From contig NZ_JACGAG010000008.1 of NCBI RefSeq assembly GCF_014050525.1, forward strand, positions 1 through 64,000: DNA of 64,000 nucleotides, in the 5' to 3' direction. Shown here piece by piece: positions 44,824-54,032 of this stretch (within the stretch, counting starts at the first letter, position 1; every line of letters begins with the position of its first letter). This DNA is from Clostridium sp. cel8. Lineage in GTDB: Bacteria > Bacillota > Clostridia > Clostridiales > Clostridiaceae. The notes under the pieces are model-generated. The model was not told where the DNA came from, did no database searches, and saw nothing but the letters and a program-made list of their open reading frames with translations. The position numbers were made by a program, and so were the translations under genes.

Positions 44824-45813
44824 ATGAACTACAAAACTAAAAACAATTCAAGTTTTTTAGACAATGTAAGGCGTGATAGAGGAATTAGCGAATTGAAGAA
44901 TTTTTTTAAACAATTATATAGGAAGAGCTCTAAGACATCTTTAAATTTCATAAATAATGAACAACTTCAGTTTCCCACTCTCTTTATATTAAAAAATGAA
45001 ATTCTTAAAAGTAAATTATTTGACAAATTAAATGAAAGAAATAAAGCCGCTCTATCTATTACAAATGAAATTCTCATGGGAAAACATGATAGCCCTATAA
45101 AGAAGCAAAGCCACTTTGATTATGTTCACCTAATTCACTCTACACTAAAGTGGATGCTTGAATCTGGACTTGAAAGTGACGGAATAAATGATGAATATGA
45201 CAGAGTCATGGACATTGCATCTGCAATTCTTGTAATGACATATAAGGATAAAACCATACTTCCACTTATGGCCGATACAATATTTAAAAGATGTAAGAAT
45301 AAAAGGCTTGTCCATGATATGGTATGGGCATTTTCTCAAGCTGCCGATCCTCAAAGTTTGATGATTATAGGCGAAAAATTGCTGTCCTCTGATAAGGAAG
45401 ATGTGGAAATAGCCTCAAAACTACTGAATTTTATACCAGATCTATCAGATAAATCAAATGGAAATGAAAAATACAATGCCTTTTTACTGTGGATGGAGGA
45501 AAATAGCCATTTTCTAAAATTTACAGGTGAAAGCTTTCAGCAATGCTCAAATCCAAATCCTTATAAAGTAGTTTGTGAAGGAAAATATTTATGCAAGGAC
45601 ATCTGCTGTGACACAGGACATGCATTAATTCCCCCTTCTGAGAAAGAATATAAATTACTTGAAGAATTCAAGAGGCTAGATGAGGCCACCAAAATACTGC
45701 TGTCTAACTTTTCATTTAGGCTCCATCATAAAAATATATATTTGTGGAGTATATGGATAAACTGTAATTTAGAAGATCAGATAAAAATAGCTAAAGTAGG
45801 TGGAGTGCAATGA
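44824..45813 (+). CDS. Unknown 329-residue protein, translationally coupled to tgl
   Basis: This soluble, largely helical protein has no signal peptide or membrane segment. The first 230 residues have a helical-repeat (HEAT-like) look, for instance 'DRVMDIASAILVMTYKDKTILPLMADTIFKRCKN'. The C-terminal third contains a cysteine cluster (CSNPNPYKVVCEGKYLC, then KDICC) that could bind zinc or form disulfides. I recognise no family. It lies 35 bases after the asparagine synthase, and its TGA overlaps the ATG of tgl (ATGA). That implies shared expression and perhaps physical interaction with the transglutaminase. AAGGAG is 13 bases upstream of the start. Confidence 0.8.
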   Translation: MNYKTKNNSSFLDNVRRDRGISELKNFFKQLYRKSSKTSLNFINNEQLQFPTLFILKNEILKSKLFDKLNERNKAALSITNEILMGKHDSPIKKQSHFDYVHLIHSTLKWMLESGLESDGINDEYDRVMDIASAILVMTYKDKTILPLMADTIFKRCKNKRLVHDMVWAFSQAADPQSLMIIGEKLLSSDKEDVEIASKLLNFIPDLSDKSNGNEKYNAFLLWMEENSHFLKFTGESFQQCSNPNPYKVVCEGKYLCKDICCDTGHALIPPSEKEYKLLEEFKRLDEATKILLSNFSFRLHHKNIYLWSIWINCNLEDQIKIAKVGGVQ

Positions 45814-46577
45814 TTAGAATTGATGGTAACAAAGTAAATATAAACTCTATATTAAATTTATATAACATAAAAAGTATAGAGAGAAATATACTTGAAATTT
45901 TATATAAAAGTTCTGAAAATTACACTTATAGCTCTGAAGAGGATCTAAGGTTTGAATTGTTTTTTAGAAAAAACACTGTACAAGCTTCACTAGATCTTTA
46001 CAAAAGTAATTTTAATTTTAAAATATTTAGAAAATCAAAATGCAATACAATGTTTTGGGAGAGAACAAAGCAAGGTGGATTTTTATTAAAATCAGATGCA
46101 CTTCCATCAAATGCCATAAATGACATATATAAAAATGGAGAACTCTATGGTACAGAATGTGCAACAGCTATTGTAATTGTATATTATAAGGCATGTCTTG
46201 ACTCCCTTGGAGAAAAAACATTTAACGATACTTTTCCAAAAATATATCTTATGAACTGGCACTATGTAGATGAAAATTTAGGACTTGACACTACAGACTA
46301 TGTAGAAGATCTTATTCCCGGAGATTGCAGATATTTTAAAAATCCTGATGTAAATCCAATGACTCCTCAATGGCAAGGAGAAAATGTAATTTTTATGAGA
46401 AGTAAATTGTTTTATGGTCATGGAATTGGTATTAAGACAGGAGATGAAATTATATCCAAGCTAAACAGCGTTAGAATAGCTGGTGCAAATGAATCTGCCT
46501 ATTTACTCGATTCTGCAACTCGTCCTAATTTTAAGAGATTATGCTATATATATTCAAAATCTCGCCTAAGAATTTAA
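45810..46577 (+). CDS. tgl: Spore coat protein-glutamine gamma-glutamyltransferase (Tgl)
   Basis: This 255-residue transglutaminase forms isopeptide bonds between glutamine and lysine side chains of coat proteins. It matches the Bacillus Tgl family: catalytic C117 in GELYGTECATAIVIVYYKA, 'PGDCRYFKNPDVNPMTPQWQGEN' with E191, and H204 in LFYGHGIGI, plus 'SAYLLDSATRPNFKRL' near the end. These correspond to C116, E187 and H200 of the Bacillus enzyme as I recall them. It is slightly longer than the Bacillus protein (245). The start overlaps the stop of the unknown upstream gene. GerQ, the main Bacillus substrate, is encoded about 10 kb away. Confidence 0.92.
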   Translation: MIRIDGNKVNINSILNLYNIKSIERNILEILYKSSENYTYSSEEDLRFELFFRKNTVQASLDLYKSNFNFKIFRKSKCNTMFWERTKQGGFLLKSDALPSNAINDIYKNGELYGTECATAIVIVYYKACLDSLGEKTFNDTFPKIYLMNWHYVDENLGLDTTDYVEDLIPGDCRYFKNPDVNPMTPQWQGENVIFMRSKLFYGHGIGIKTGDEIISKLNSVRIAGANESAYLLDSATRPNFKRLCYIYSKSRLRI

Positions 46578-46590
46578 TATATTTCCATTA

Positions 46591-46630
46591 AAAATAAAGC
46601 ACGCCAAAACACTTTGACATGCTTTATTTT
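46591..46630. terminator. Bidirectional terminator between tgl and arsC
   Basis: AAAATAAAGCACG pairs imperfectly with CATGCTTTATTTT between two convergent genes, with A/T runs on both sides. Confidence 0.85.
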
Positions 46631-47040
46631 TATAGCTTAATTTGGTTATTTTTTATCTTTTCTACTAAGTCCTTAATTTTTGCCTCAATTGTTTTAGCTG
46701 TTTTAATAAATGCTTCTTCACCTTTTCCAGTAGGATCTTCAAGTCCCCAATCCTCTTCGTATTTAGATGGCAAAAATGGACACATTACATTACAACCCAT
46801 CTTTACTACTATATCAATTTCTGGTAGGTCATCAATTAATTTTACATGTTGAGTTTCACTTATATCAACATTGTAGAGATTTTTAATTGTTTTAATTGCA
46901 TCTTTATTTATTTCAGATTTAACTTCAGTTCCAGCTGAGTATGAAGAAAAAACATCATTTCCATATAATCTTCCTATTGCCTCAGCCATCTGTGATCTAC
47001 AGGAATTGTGGACACATATAAAAGCTACCTTTGGTTTCAT
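46630..47040 (-). CDS. arsC: Arsenate reductase (thioredoxin-type, LMW-phosphatase fold)
   Basis: This 136-residue enzyme has the P-loop FICVHNSCRSQMAEA (catalytic cysteine about 9, arginine about 15) and the two further cysteines in MGCNVMCPFLPS (about 82 and 86) that relay the disulfide to thioredoxin. 'WGLEDPTGKGEE' is also characteristic. It reduces arsenate to arsenite, which the upstream Acr3 pump exports. TAGGAGG precedes the ATG. It is the last gene of arsR-acr3-arsC, 25 bases after acr3. Confidence 0.95.
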   Translation of the reverse strand: MKPKVAFICVHNSCRSQMAEAIGRLYGNDVFSSYSAGTEVKSEINKDAIKTIKNLYNVDISETQHVKLIDDLPEIDIVVKMGCNVMCPFLPSKYEEDWGLEDPTGKGEEAFIKTAKTIEAKIKDLVEKIKNNQIKL

Positions 47041-47065
47041 TTTAATCCTCCTAAATTGAGTTTCC

Positions 47066-48106
47066 TTATTCTTTTGGTAAAAAATATTTTTTTCTCCAGT
47101 GAAGAGCTACATTTACAAGCGATATCATTACAGGAACTTCAATTAAAGGTCCTATTACTGCTGTAAATGCTTCTTTTGACTCTATGCCAAATACGGCTAC
47201 TGCTACAGCTATTGCAAGTTCAAAGTTATTACTTGCAGCAGTAAATGAAAGTGTTGCTGTCTTTTTATAATCTATATTTGACTTATAACTTATAAAAAAT
47301 GAAATTGAAAACATGACTACAAAATAGATTACAAGTGGTATAGCAATTTTTATAACATCTAAAGGCAATTCTATAATATACTTCCCTTTAAATGTGAACA
47401 TTACAACAATAGTAAATAATAATGCAATTAAAGCTAGTGGACTTATTTTAGGAATGAATTTTTTAGTATACCATTCAGTTCCCATTTTAGGTTCTAAGAT
47501 AAATCTTGACAATATTCCAAGTGCAAATGGAATTCCAAGATAAACTGCAACAGATGAAGCAATCTTTCCCATAGAAATATCTATACCATAACCTGTAAGT
47601 CCAAACCAAGTTGGAAGCACAGTTATAAATATATAGGCATATAGAGAATAAAATATAACCTGAAATATAGAGTTGAAGGCTACAAGTGCAGCTGCATACT
47701 CTGTATCTCCATCTGCCAAACTATTCCATATTATAACCATTGCAATACACCTTGCAATTCCAATGAGTATAAGTCCTGTCATATATGGTGGATAAGAATG
47801 CAAAAATATTACTGCAAGTGCAAACATTAGTATAGGTCCTATAATCCAATTTTGAACAAGTGACAGACCTAATACTTTAGGATTTTTAAATACTTTTCCA
47901 AGCTCTTTATAATTCACTTTAGCAAGAGGTGGATACATCATTACAATAAGTCCAATAGCTATGGGGATTGATGTAGTACCTATAGATAAGCTGGATAATG
48001 CCTCTGACATTTGTGGTGCTACCCATCCTAAAAAAATTCCTAAAAACATAGCAATAAATATCCATAAAGTTAGATAACGGTCAAGCACAGATAATTTACC
48101 TTTCAT
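47066..48106 (-). CDS. acr3: Arsenite efflux permease Acr3
   Basis: The product has 346 residues from the ATG at 48106, with GGAGG five bases upstream; the frame to 48118 begins on that ribosome site. Ten membrane helices are visible. Family motifs are '[17 protein letters not shown]', '[15 protein letters not shown]', '[12 protein letters not shown]' with the conserved cysteine needed for arsenite transport, and '[21 protein letters not shown]'. It exports arsenite from the cytosol using the membrane potential. Second gene of the operon. Confidence 0.95.
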   Translation of the reverse strand: MKGKLSVLDRYLTLWIFIAMFLGIFLGWVAPQMSEALSSLSIGTTSIPIAIGLIVMMYPPLAKVNYKELGKVFKNPKVLGLSLVQNWIIGPILMFALAVIFLHSYPPYMTGLILIGIARCIAMVIIWNSLADGDTEYAAALVAFNSIFQVIFYSLYAYIFITVLPTWFGLTGYGIDISMGKIASSVAVYLGIPFALGILSRFILEPKMGTEWYTKKFIPKISPLALIALLFTIVVMFTFKGKYIIELPLDVIKIAIPLVIYFVVMFSISFFISYKSNIDYKKTATLSFTAASNNFELAIAVAVAVFGIESKEAFTAVIGPLIEVPVMISLVNVALHWRKKYFLPKE

Positions 48107-48129
48107 ATATACCTCCATTTATAATTTCT

Positions 48130-48468
48130 CTATTTTTCACTTTCTGTTTTGCAGCAGTTTCTACTTTCTTTGCCGCAAATGCAATCTTCTGTATGTGTTA
48201 TAATGTTCATTAAGAATAATGCCAATTTGTCTGCATTATTTTTATCTAATGAATAGTAACTCCACAGTCCATCTTTTCTACACTTAACAAGATTACAATC
48301 TGTAAGTACTTTCATGTGATGAGATAGCGTAGGCTGTGTAAAGTCAAAATATTCTAGTAAATCACAGGCACATTTTTCTCCACATGATAGTATATCAATA
48401 ATTTTTAATCTATTTTTATCTGATAGTGCCTTAAATATTTTTGCATATAGTTCATAATCTAAATCCAT
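48130..48468 (-). CDS. arsR: ArsR-family arsenite-responsive repressor
   Basis: This 112-residue winged-helix repressor carries the metal-binding motif CGEKCACDLLEYF at the DNA-recognition region and 'TQPTLSHHMKVLTDCNLV' as recognition helix. A C-terminal cysteine-rich tail (CICGKESRNCC) is longer than in many ArsR proteins and may form an additional arsenite site. It leads the arsR-acr3-arsC operon; a palindromic operator directly follows the -10 box. AAGGAGG precedes the ATG. Confidence 0.95.
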   Translation of the reverse strand: MDLDYELYAKIFKALSDKNRLKIIDILSCGEKCACDLLEYFDFTQPTLSHHMKVLTDCNLVKCRKDGLWSYYSLDKNNADKLALFLMNIITHTEDCICGKESRNCCKTESEK

Positions 48469-48481
48469 AAATTCGCCTCCT

Positions 48482-48503
48482 TATATAGACAATTATCTAT
48501 ATA
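48482..48503 (-). promoter_or_regulatory. Probable ArsR operator
   Basis: The inverted repeat TATATAGA-N6-TCTATATA lies just downstream of the ars -10 box, in the region of the transcription start. This is the usual position of ArsR-type operators. Confidence 0.65.
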
Positions 48504-48504
48504 T

Positions 48505-48533
48505 AGTATATGGGATTATATATATAATGTCAA
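48505..48533 (-). promoter_or_regulatory. Promoter of the ars operon
   Basis: The minus strand has consensus -35 TTGACA (48533-48528), a 17-base spacer and -10 TATACT (48510-48505). Confidence 0.88.
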
Positions 48534-48549
48534 TATATACACTTAAATA

Positions 48550-48600
48550 AAAAAGCATAAATAGACTGTAATCTATATTATAGCCTATTTATGCTTTTTG
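48550..48600 (-). terminator. Terminator of the 48.6-kb membrane-protein gene
   Basis: AAAAAGCATAAATAG pairs perfectly with CTATTTATGCTTTTT across a 20-base loop. T runs flank it on the minus strand. Confidence 0.82.
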
Positions 48601-48605
48601 TAGTT

Positions 48606-49016
48606 TTATTTTATTACAAGCTTGCACCTTAATAGCATATCATGAACTTTTTCAAACAAAAGTCCAACTGTAAACCAAACTGGAATAAAATCCAATCTTA
48701 TAAGCCCATTAATTGAGTGAACGCATTTACTATAATCCCAAGGGCAAGTCCCCAGCAGTAGTTTTAGTAAACCTCCGGATATATATTCAACATCAAAAAT
48801 AACAACCATATATACAGCTCCTCTCAAAATAACCGGCCATTTCCTAATTCTATTGTGCAGGGGTTCAAGGAAAACTGCCATACCATATATAGGAAACATC
48901 CAGAGATAGGTAATAGATAAAAGTCTTAAATCTCCTTTAAGAAAAGATCCTAAACCAGTCCATGCTATTTCCATACACCAACCCAAAATTCCATAAACTA
49001 TAAATCTCCTTTTCAT
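48606..49016 (-). CDS. Putative ABC-transporter-permease-like membrane protein (CmpB family)
   Basis: This 136-residue protein has four hydrophobic segments. The pattern 'YGILGWCMEIAWTGLGS', 'YLWMFPIYGMAVFLEPLHNRIR' and 'VEYISGGLLKLLLGTCPWDYS' matches the PF06541 (CmpB-like) group usually annotated as putative ABC transporter permease. The true role is unknown, and no ATPase gene is nearby. It stands alone, transcribed away from the AEC transporter gene. No strong ribosome site precedes the ATG. Confidence 0.72.
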   Translation of the reverse strand: MKRRFIVYGILGWCMEIAWTGLGSFLKGDLRLLSITYLWMFPIYGMAVFLEPLHNRIRKWPVILRGAVYMVVIFDVEYISGGLLKLLLGTCPWDYSKCVHSINGLIRLDFIPVWFTVGLLFEKVHDMLLRCKLVIK

Positions 49017-49095
49017 AAAAATACTTTTTGCATTTTTAAAAATTATATTCAGAAATTTAGTATTGATATATTAATTTTATATAATTATAATAATA

Positions 49096-50040
49096 ATGTT
49101 ATTATCTTCTAAAAGATTGGAGTGCATTAAAATAGAAAACGTAAATAGTCAATTTATTTTGTTTATATTAATTATAGGTTTAGGTTATACATTAAAGAGA
49201 TTAAATATAATAAGGGAATCAGATGGAGATGGTGTATCCAGGATAATATTCAATGTAACTCTCCCAGCATTAATAATAAACACTTTTGACACAATGAAAC
49301 TTGATACTTCATTAGTATTTATAACTATAACAAGTCTTTTATTTGGAATATTAATGTCCATAGTAGGATTATTTGCTTTTAAAAATGAAGATAGAACTTT
49401 AAAGGGAACTCTTGACATGATTGTTCCAGGCTTTAATGTAGGGTTATTTGCCTATCCAATAGTCCAGGCAATATTTGGGACAGAGGGATTGAAGTATATT
49501 GGCATGTTTGATATGGGAAATTCCATAACTATGTTTGTTATATGTTATTTAATTGCTAGTTATTTTTCTCCAAACAATAAGACTATAAGCTTAAAAACTA
49601 CAGCTAAAAAGTTGATTACTTCAATACCTCTCATGTGTTATATAATTACATTAATAGTTAACTTATGCGGAGTACACTATCCTTCTGTTATACTAAATAT
49701 TTCCAAAATACTTTCAAAAGGGAATATGCCGCTTTCCCTTCTTCTATTAGGTATATGCTTAAACTTCAACATAAACAAGGAGTACAGAAAAAGCGTCATA
49801 AAGGTTTTATCTTTAAGATATTTTATTGGACTAGCAGTAGGTATAATATTATTTAGATTCTCACCTTTTAACAACTTATTCAAATACATCGTATTAATTG
49901 GTCTTATACTTCCAGTTGGCATGGCAGATATACCTTATGCAGTTGAATTTGGATACGATAAAAGATTTGTAGGTACTATGTGCAATATAACTATACTACT
50001 CAGCTTTGGACTTATATGGATTATAACGACGTTATTTTAA
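49096..50040 (+). CDS. AEC-family transporter (auxin efflux carrier superfamily)
   Basis: This 314-residue membrane protein has about ten helices: 'FILFILIIGLGYTLKRLNIIR' at the start, 'FNVTLPALIINTF', 'FNVGLFAYPIVQAIFG' and 'LILPVGMADIPYAVEFGYD'. Bacterial members export organic acids such as malate, but the substrate here is unknown. The ATG at 49096 has no ribosome site, whereas TTGGAGTG lies inside the frame seven bases before an ATA codon at 49130. Translation may therefore start later, at about IENVNSQF, which would fit the usual family N-terminus. Monocistronic. Confidence 0.8.
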   Translation: MLLSSKRLECIKIENVNSQFILFILIIGLGYTLKRLNIIRESDGDGVSRIIFNVTLPALIINTFDTMKLDTSLVFITITSLLFGILMSIVGLFAFKNEDRTLKGTLDMIVPGFNVGLFAYPIVQAIFGTEGLKYIGMFDMGNSITMFVICYLIASYFSPNNKTISLKTTAKKLITSIPLMCYIITLIVNLCGVHYPSVILNISKILSKGNMPLSLLLLGICLNFNINKEYRKSVIKVLSLRYFIGLAVGIILFRFSPFNNLFKYIVLIGLILPVGMADIPYAVEFGYDKRFVGTMCNITILLSFGLIWIITTLF

Positions 50041-50068
50041 TAATTAGTTTTATTTTATAAAAATTAAA

Positions 50069-51457
50069 TCATATTAAAAACATTGCAAATATAGTAGTTA
50101 CAACTAAACCTATTACAACAGGCTTTAAATTTCTTCTTGTAAGTTCAAAGGCATCAACTTTACAAATAGCAGCAACTGGTATTACAGCCCATGGAATTAT
50201 TGTTCCTCCTCCTACATATATTGCAGCTATCTGTCCCATTGCAGTTAATACTGCTATTCCTTTTCCAAGAGATATAGAAAACATATGTGCAATAGATCCT
50301 ACCAATGATATTCCTGAAAATCCTGAGCCATCAAGTCCTGTTATTGCTCCTACCACTGTAAGAGTTGTAGATGCCATAACTTTATTTAAAGGCACCACAT
50401 TTGACAGTGCTACTCCTAAATCATTTACTATTCCATTTGAATTCTGTGGAAGTACCTTTCCAAATATCTCTGTAAAAGCTGAATCCCCTAAATAGAAAAA
50501 TGCAGCTATTGGAATTACTACTCCAAATACCCTAAAACCAAATTGAAGTCCAGATACAATATTTTCAGTTACTTTATCTAGACACTTTTGTCTATAGGCA
50601 ATTCCGGATATCAAACTTAAAATTCCTATTGCAGTTCCTCCTACAAGAGCTGTAGCATCTCCTCCTTGGAACTTAAATATAAGCATAATTACAACATCTA
50701 AAACAAATGCAGCAATGACTAAAATTGCAAGTATCTTTTTAACATTATCAGATAACACCCTATCAGTTCCATCATTTACCTCTTCTTCTATTTGAAAGTC
50801 CATATCAACTTTTCCCTTTTTCATGTCTTTTTTTAGCATATAAAAAGCAGATACTGTAGTAACTACACCCATTACTATAACAAGTGGAACACTTGCAGAT
50901 ATTACTCTAGATACAGGTATACCAGCTGCATCTGCTGTAAGTTTTGGAGCTGCCTGTATTACAAAATCTCCTGACAGGGCAATTCCATGTCCAAATAAGT
51001 TCATTGCAATTGCAGCTCCAATAGCAGGAAGACCAACCTTTTGTGCTATTGGAAGAAAAAGTGCTCCTATAAGTGCTACAGCAGGTGATGGCCAAAACAG
51101 CCAGGAAAGCACCATCATAACCAGTCCTATTGTCCAATATGCGGAAAATGGAGTTTTTATAATTTTGCCAAATGGTTTAATCAATTCTTTGTTAATTCCA
51201 GTTTGTACAAGCACATTACTCATAGCAGTTATTATTGAAATAATAAATATAGTAGGCATAAGCTCTCGCGTTGCATATACTAAACTGTTAAATATGCCCA
51301 TAAGGGATTTTGGTATAGATAAAGTTGCAAAAATTCCAAGAATAAAAATCCCAACCATACATATTAATGATATATCCTTTTTCATAATCATTGCTAAAAT
51401 TATTATGATTATAAAAGCTAGATATATAAAATGCAGATTTATAAGCAGTACATTCAT
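50069..51457 (-). CDS. Multi-pass permease, probably ion/organic-anion transporter superfamily
   Basis: This 462-residue protein has 11-12 membrane helices. The two halves carry similar re-entrant, small-residue-rich segments: 'LFWPSPAVALIGALFLPIAQ', 'GHGIALSGDFVIQAAPKLTADAAGIP' and 'GAITGLDGSGFSGISLVGS'. The general plan resembles IT-superfamily secondary carriers (NhaC, GntP, CitM and DctM relatives), but I cannot name the substrate. A hydrophilic loop with acidic residues lies at about 215-240. GGAGG precedes the ATG. It is convergent with the AEC gene with only 28 bases between the stops. Confidence 0.75.
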   Translation of the reverse strand: MNVLLINLHFIYLAFIIIIILAMIMKKDISLICMVGIFILGIFATLSIPKSLMGIFNSLVYATRELMPTIFIISIITAMSNVLVQTGINKELIKPFGKIIKTPFSAYWTIGLVMMVLSWLFWPSPAVALIGALFLPIAQKVGLPAIGAAIAMNLFGHGIALSGDFVIQAAPKLTADAAGIPVSRVISASVPLVIVMGVVTTVSAFYMLKKDMKKGKVDMDFQIEEEVNDGTDRVLSDNVKKILAILVIAAFVLDVVIMLIFKFQGGDATALVGGTAIGILSLISGIAYRQKCLDKVTENIVSGLQFGFRVFGVVIPIAAFFYLGDSAFTEIFGKVLPQNSNGIVNDLGVALSNVVPLNKVMASTTLTVVGAITGLDGSGFSGISLVGSIAHMFSISLGKGIAVLTAMGQIAAIYVGGGTIIPWAVIPVAAICKVDAFELTRRNLKPVVIGLVVTTIFAMFLI

Positions 51458-51541
51458 ATATTTCCTCCAAGTTAATCGATATATTATAAAATATGCTTAT
51501 AAAATCATGCTGTGATAACATTAAAAATTTTCAATTTAATT

Positions 51542-51570
51542 TTGACTTATATGATTTTAGATGATATAAT
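51542..51570 (+). promoter_or_regulatory. Promoter of ssrA
   Basis: TTGACT (51542-51547), a 17-base spacer and TATAAT (51565-51570). The transcript would start about 60 bases before the mature tmRNA 5' end. Confidence 0.85.
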
Positions 51571-51636
51571 TATATACTGCACTGGAGTTTTAATTAGTGC
51601 ACAACTTGTTTGCGAAAACACTATATGCTTTAACAT

Positions 51637-51999
51637 GGGGGCGTATTTTGGTTTCGACGGGGGCAAGTTGGGTTTGAGAAGCGAGTCGAGGGAGCCTGTG
51701 GACCCGCGTTAAAAAACTACGGGGTTTAAATATAAACGCAAATAATAACGAAGAATTAGCTTTAGCAGCATAGTCTGCTAGCCGTCAGTCCAGACTTCCC
51801 GCGATCTGGAGCCTGGCGTCGACAGCGGGGTACCGAGTCTAGGAAAGCTTTGACCTAGAAACGGAATTTATGAAGCTACTGAATTCAGAAGCCTGTCCTT
51901 AGGCGTCTGATGGAGGGAATGTTAAATTAAGGACTGCACTCGGAGATGCTCAGGCCTTTCTGCTTTCGGACAGGGGTTCGACTCCCCTCGCCTCCACCA
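51637..51999 (+). ncRNA. ssrA: Transfer-messenger RNA (tmRNA)
   Basis: This is the 363-nt mature form. The 5' GGGGGCG pairs with CGCCTCC before the encoded CCA end, giving the alanine acceptor stem. The 3' T-arm contains GGTTCGACTCC. The tag frame runs from resume codon GCA (51738) to TAG (51773) and encodes ANNNEELALAA, a typical hydrophobic degradation tag. tmRNA with SmpB (gene at 62590) frees ribosomes stalled on broken mRNA. A perfect 19-bp terminator follows. A 66-codon frame running across the 5' part is spurious. Confidence 0.98.
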
Positions 52000-52021
52000 A
52001 ATGGTAACAGGTGGAATTAAA

Positions 52022-52059
52022 AAATGACTGTTTATCTAAATTTAGATAAACAGTCATTT
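52022..52059. terminator. Bidirectional terminator of ssrA and the AsnB gene
   Basis: A perfect 38-base palindrome with 19-bp arms (AAATGACTGTTTATCTAAA and complement) is followed by T runs on both strands. Confidence 0.95.
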
Positions 52060-52110
52060 TTGATATTTTATAAGAATATAGTTTTTATATAGATTTAAAC
52101 ACATTGTAAA

Positions 52111-53697
52111 CTATTTTCCGCTATCACCATAATTTGATAGTACTCTTGCACTAGGATCATCTACGTCGCAGCCTTCCCAGTCTTTGTTAGGCATCCAAAA
52201 ATCCTTTATCATTTCTGCCTGTCCTGGATAGTATTTTTCAAAAATTTCTCTGTAAAGCAGCGATTCTTTGGTAAATGGCTTAACATGATAAGCATACTTT
52301 TCACATAACTTTTCAAATTCTTCATCAGAATATTTAGTTTCAGCATACTCCTTTAAGTAATCAACCATAGAATGACCTACAGCATCGCTAAATGCTGCTT
52401 TTTCACGATATAGGATATCATGTGGTAGATAATCCCCTTCAAATGCATGTCTTAAAAGATATTTACCTTTATTATATTTATTCAATTTCTTTTCAGGATC
52501 TATTGACATAACATATTTTACAAAATCAAGATCACCAAATGGAACTCTTGCCTCTAAAGAGTGTGTACTTATACATCTGTCTGCACGAAGTACATCATAC
52601 ATATAAAGTTCTCTTACCCTCTTCTGTGATTCTTTCTGAAATTCTTCTGCATTTGGAGCAAAATCAGTATATTTATATCCAAACAACTCATCGGATATTT
52701 CGCCTGTCAAAAGCACTCTCACATCAGAAATTTCATGTATTTTTTTGCAAAGAAGGTACATTCCCATACTTGCTCTTATTGTTGTAATGTCATATGTTCC
52801 AAGAATTTTTATAACTTCATCTAATGATTCAATTACTTCTTCTTTTGTCATATAAACTACAGTATGATCGCTGTGAATATAATCTGCAACTTCCTGTGCA
52901 TACTTCAAGTCAATTGCATCTTCAGTCATACCTATTGCAAATGTCTTAATAGGTTTCCCCTTGTTCATCTTCTGTGCAATTGCACATACAAGTGAACTGT
53001 CCAATCCTCCGCTAAGCAGAAAACCTACTGGAGCATCAGCATCCATTCGTTTTTCTACTCCTTTTACTAACTTATCATGAATTTTACTACAAATAGTTTC
53101 CAAATCATCTTTGCAATACTCATCTACTGCAGCAATATCACAATAACATGTAAATTTACCATCTGCATAATAGTGTCCTGGTGGAAATGGCATAATCTTA
53201 TCCGTAAGTCCAACTAGATTTTTTGCTTCACTTGCAAAAATAATATTACCTGACTTAGAATAGCCATAAAACAATGGACGAATTCCAATAGGATCTCTTG
53301 CTGCAATATAACTGTCCTTTTTTCCATCATATATAACAGTTGCGAATTCTGCATCCAACTTTGAGAACATATCCAATCCATATTCATAATACATTGGAAG
53401 CAATATTTCACAGTCACTGTTAGAGATAAATTTATGCCCTTTCTTTATTAATTCATCTCTAATTTTACGAAAGCCATAAATTTCGCCATTGCATATAGCA
53501 GCATCCATTTTCCTAGTAAATGGCTGCATTCCGCTAAAGGTTAAATCCATAATAGAAAGTCTTTGAAATCCCATTATGCCAGAAGGCAAAGTTAGAATTT
53601 CCATCATATCTGGTCCTCTGGACTCAGTTCTTTGCAGTGCTTCTGCAAATTTTTCATATTTCATATCTTTCCCAGTATAACACATAATTGTACACAT
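52111..53697 (-). CDS. asnB: Asparagine synthetase B, glutamine-hydrolysing
   Basis: This 528-residue enzyme has N-terminal MCTIMCYTG with Cys2 as glutaminase nucleophile and 'RTESRGPDMMEI' in the first domain. The synthetase ATP-binding loop is FLLSGGLDSSLVCA (about 230), with 'LLTGEISDELFGYKYT' further on. The length is close to E. coli AsnB (554). It makes asparagine from aspartate and glutamine for protein synthesis. An Asn-specific T-box leader precedes it, so it responds to uncharged tRNA-Asn; that marks it as the biosynthetic copy, unlike the tgl-linked one. AAGGAGG precedes the ATG. Confidence 0.96.
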   Translation of the reverse strand: MCTIMCYTGKDMKYEKFAEALQRTESRGPDMMEILTLPSGIMGFQRLSIMDLTFSGMQPFTRKMDAAICNGEIYGFRKIRDELIKKGHKFISNSDCEILLPMYYEYGLDMFSKLDAEFATVIYDGKKDSYIAARDPIGIRPLFYGYSKSGNIIFASEAKNLVGLTDKIMPFPPGHYYADGKFTCYCDIAAVDEYCKDDLETICSKIHDKLVKGVEKRMDADAPVGFLLSGGLDSSLVCAIAQKMNKGKPIKTFAIGMTEDAIDLKYAQEVADYIHSDHTVVYMTKEEVIESLDEVIKILGTYDITTIRASMGMYLLCKKIHEISDVRVLLTGEISDELFGYKYTDFAPNAEEFQKESQKRVRELYMYDVLRADRCISTHSLEARVPFGDLDFVKYVMSIDPEKKLNKYNKGKYLLRHAFEGDYLPHDILYREKAAFSDAVGHSMVDYLKEYAETKYSDEEFEKLCEKYAYHVKPFTKESLLYREIFEKYYPGQAEMIKDFWMPNKDWEGCDVDDPSARVLSNYGDSGK

Positions 53698-54026
53698 ATT
53701 AAACTACTCCTCCTTAGGTATAAAAACAGCCTCAATTCGTCTTAATACATAGGACGAATTGAGGCTTATCCGTGGTGCCACCTAATTTACCAAATTAAAT
53801 TGGTCTCTTCCCAGCTTCTACTGGTATCCATGTAACGTATGGAATACGACTCCCCTACTATACTTTAGGATATTTTAAACATATATTTAAGATCAATTCC
53901 TAAAATATTTCAGTTCGCAGCTTCGGAGTGTTATTCAAAAAATCTCTACCATTGAGTTTCCACTATCCTCAATTCACTATTGGCGAATTATTTTTTTACT
54001 TCTCTCCATCAATGCTTTTATCAATG
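53698..54026 (-). promoter_or_regulatory. T-box leader, specifier AAC (asparagine)
   Basis: The T-box sequence AGGTGGCACCACGG (minus strand, 53783-53770) is followed by a 13-bp terminator stem (53729-53765) and a T run. In stem I, GGAG (54007-54004) followed by AGTA pairs with CTCC (53928-53925). The specifier loop directly before it reads GAAT-AAC-A, placing the asparagine codon AAC at 53932-53930. Uncharged tRNA-Asn would favour antitermination and asnB expression. This accounts for the whole 391-base gap. Confidence 0.93.
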
Positions 54027-54032
54027 AATTTA

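Noticed and set aside
51512..51712. 66-codon frame across the ssrA promoter and 5' end
   Set aside because: It overlaps the tmRNA structure, has no ribosome site and encodes the acceptor-stem region; it is an artefact of the RNA gene.
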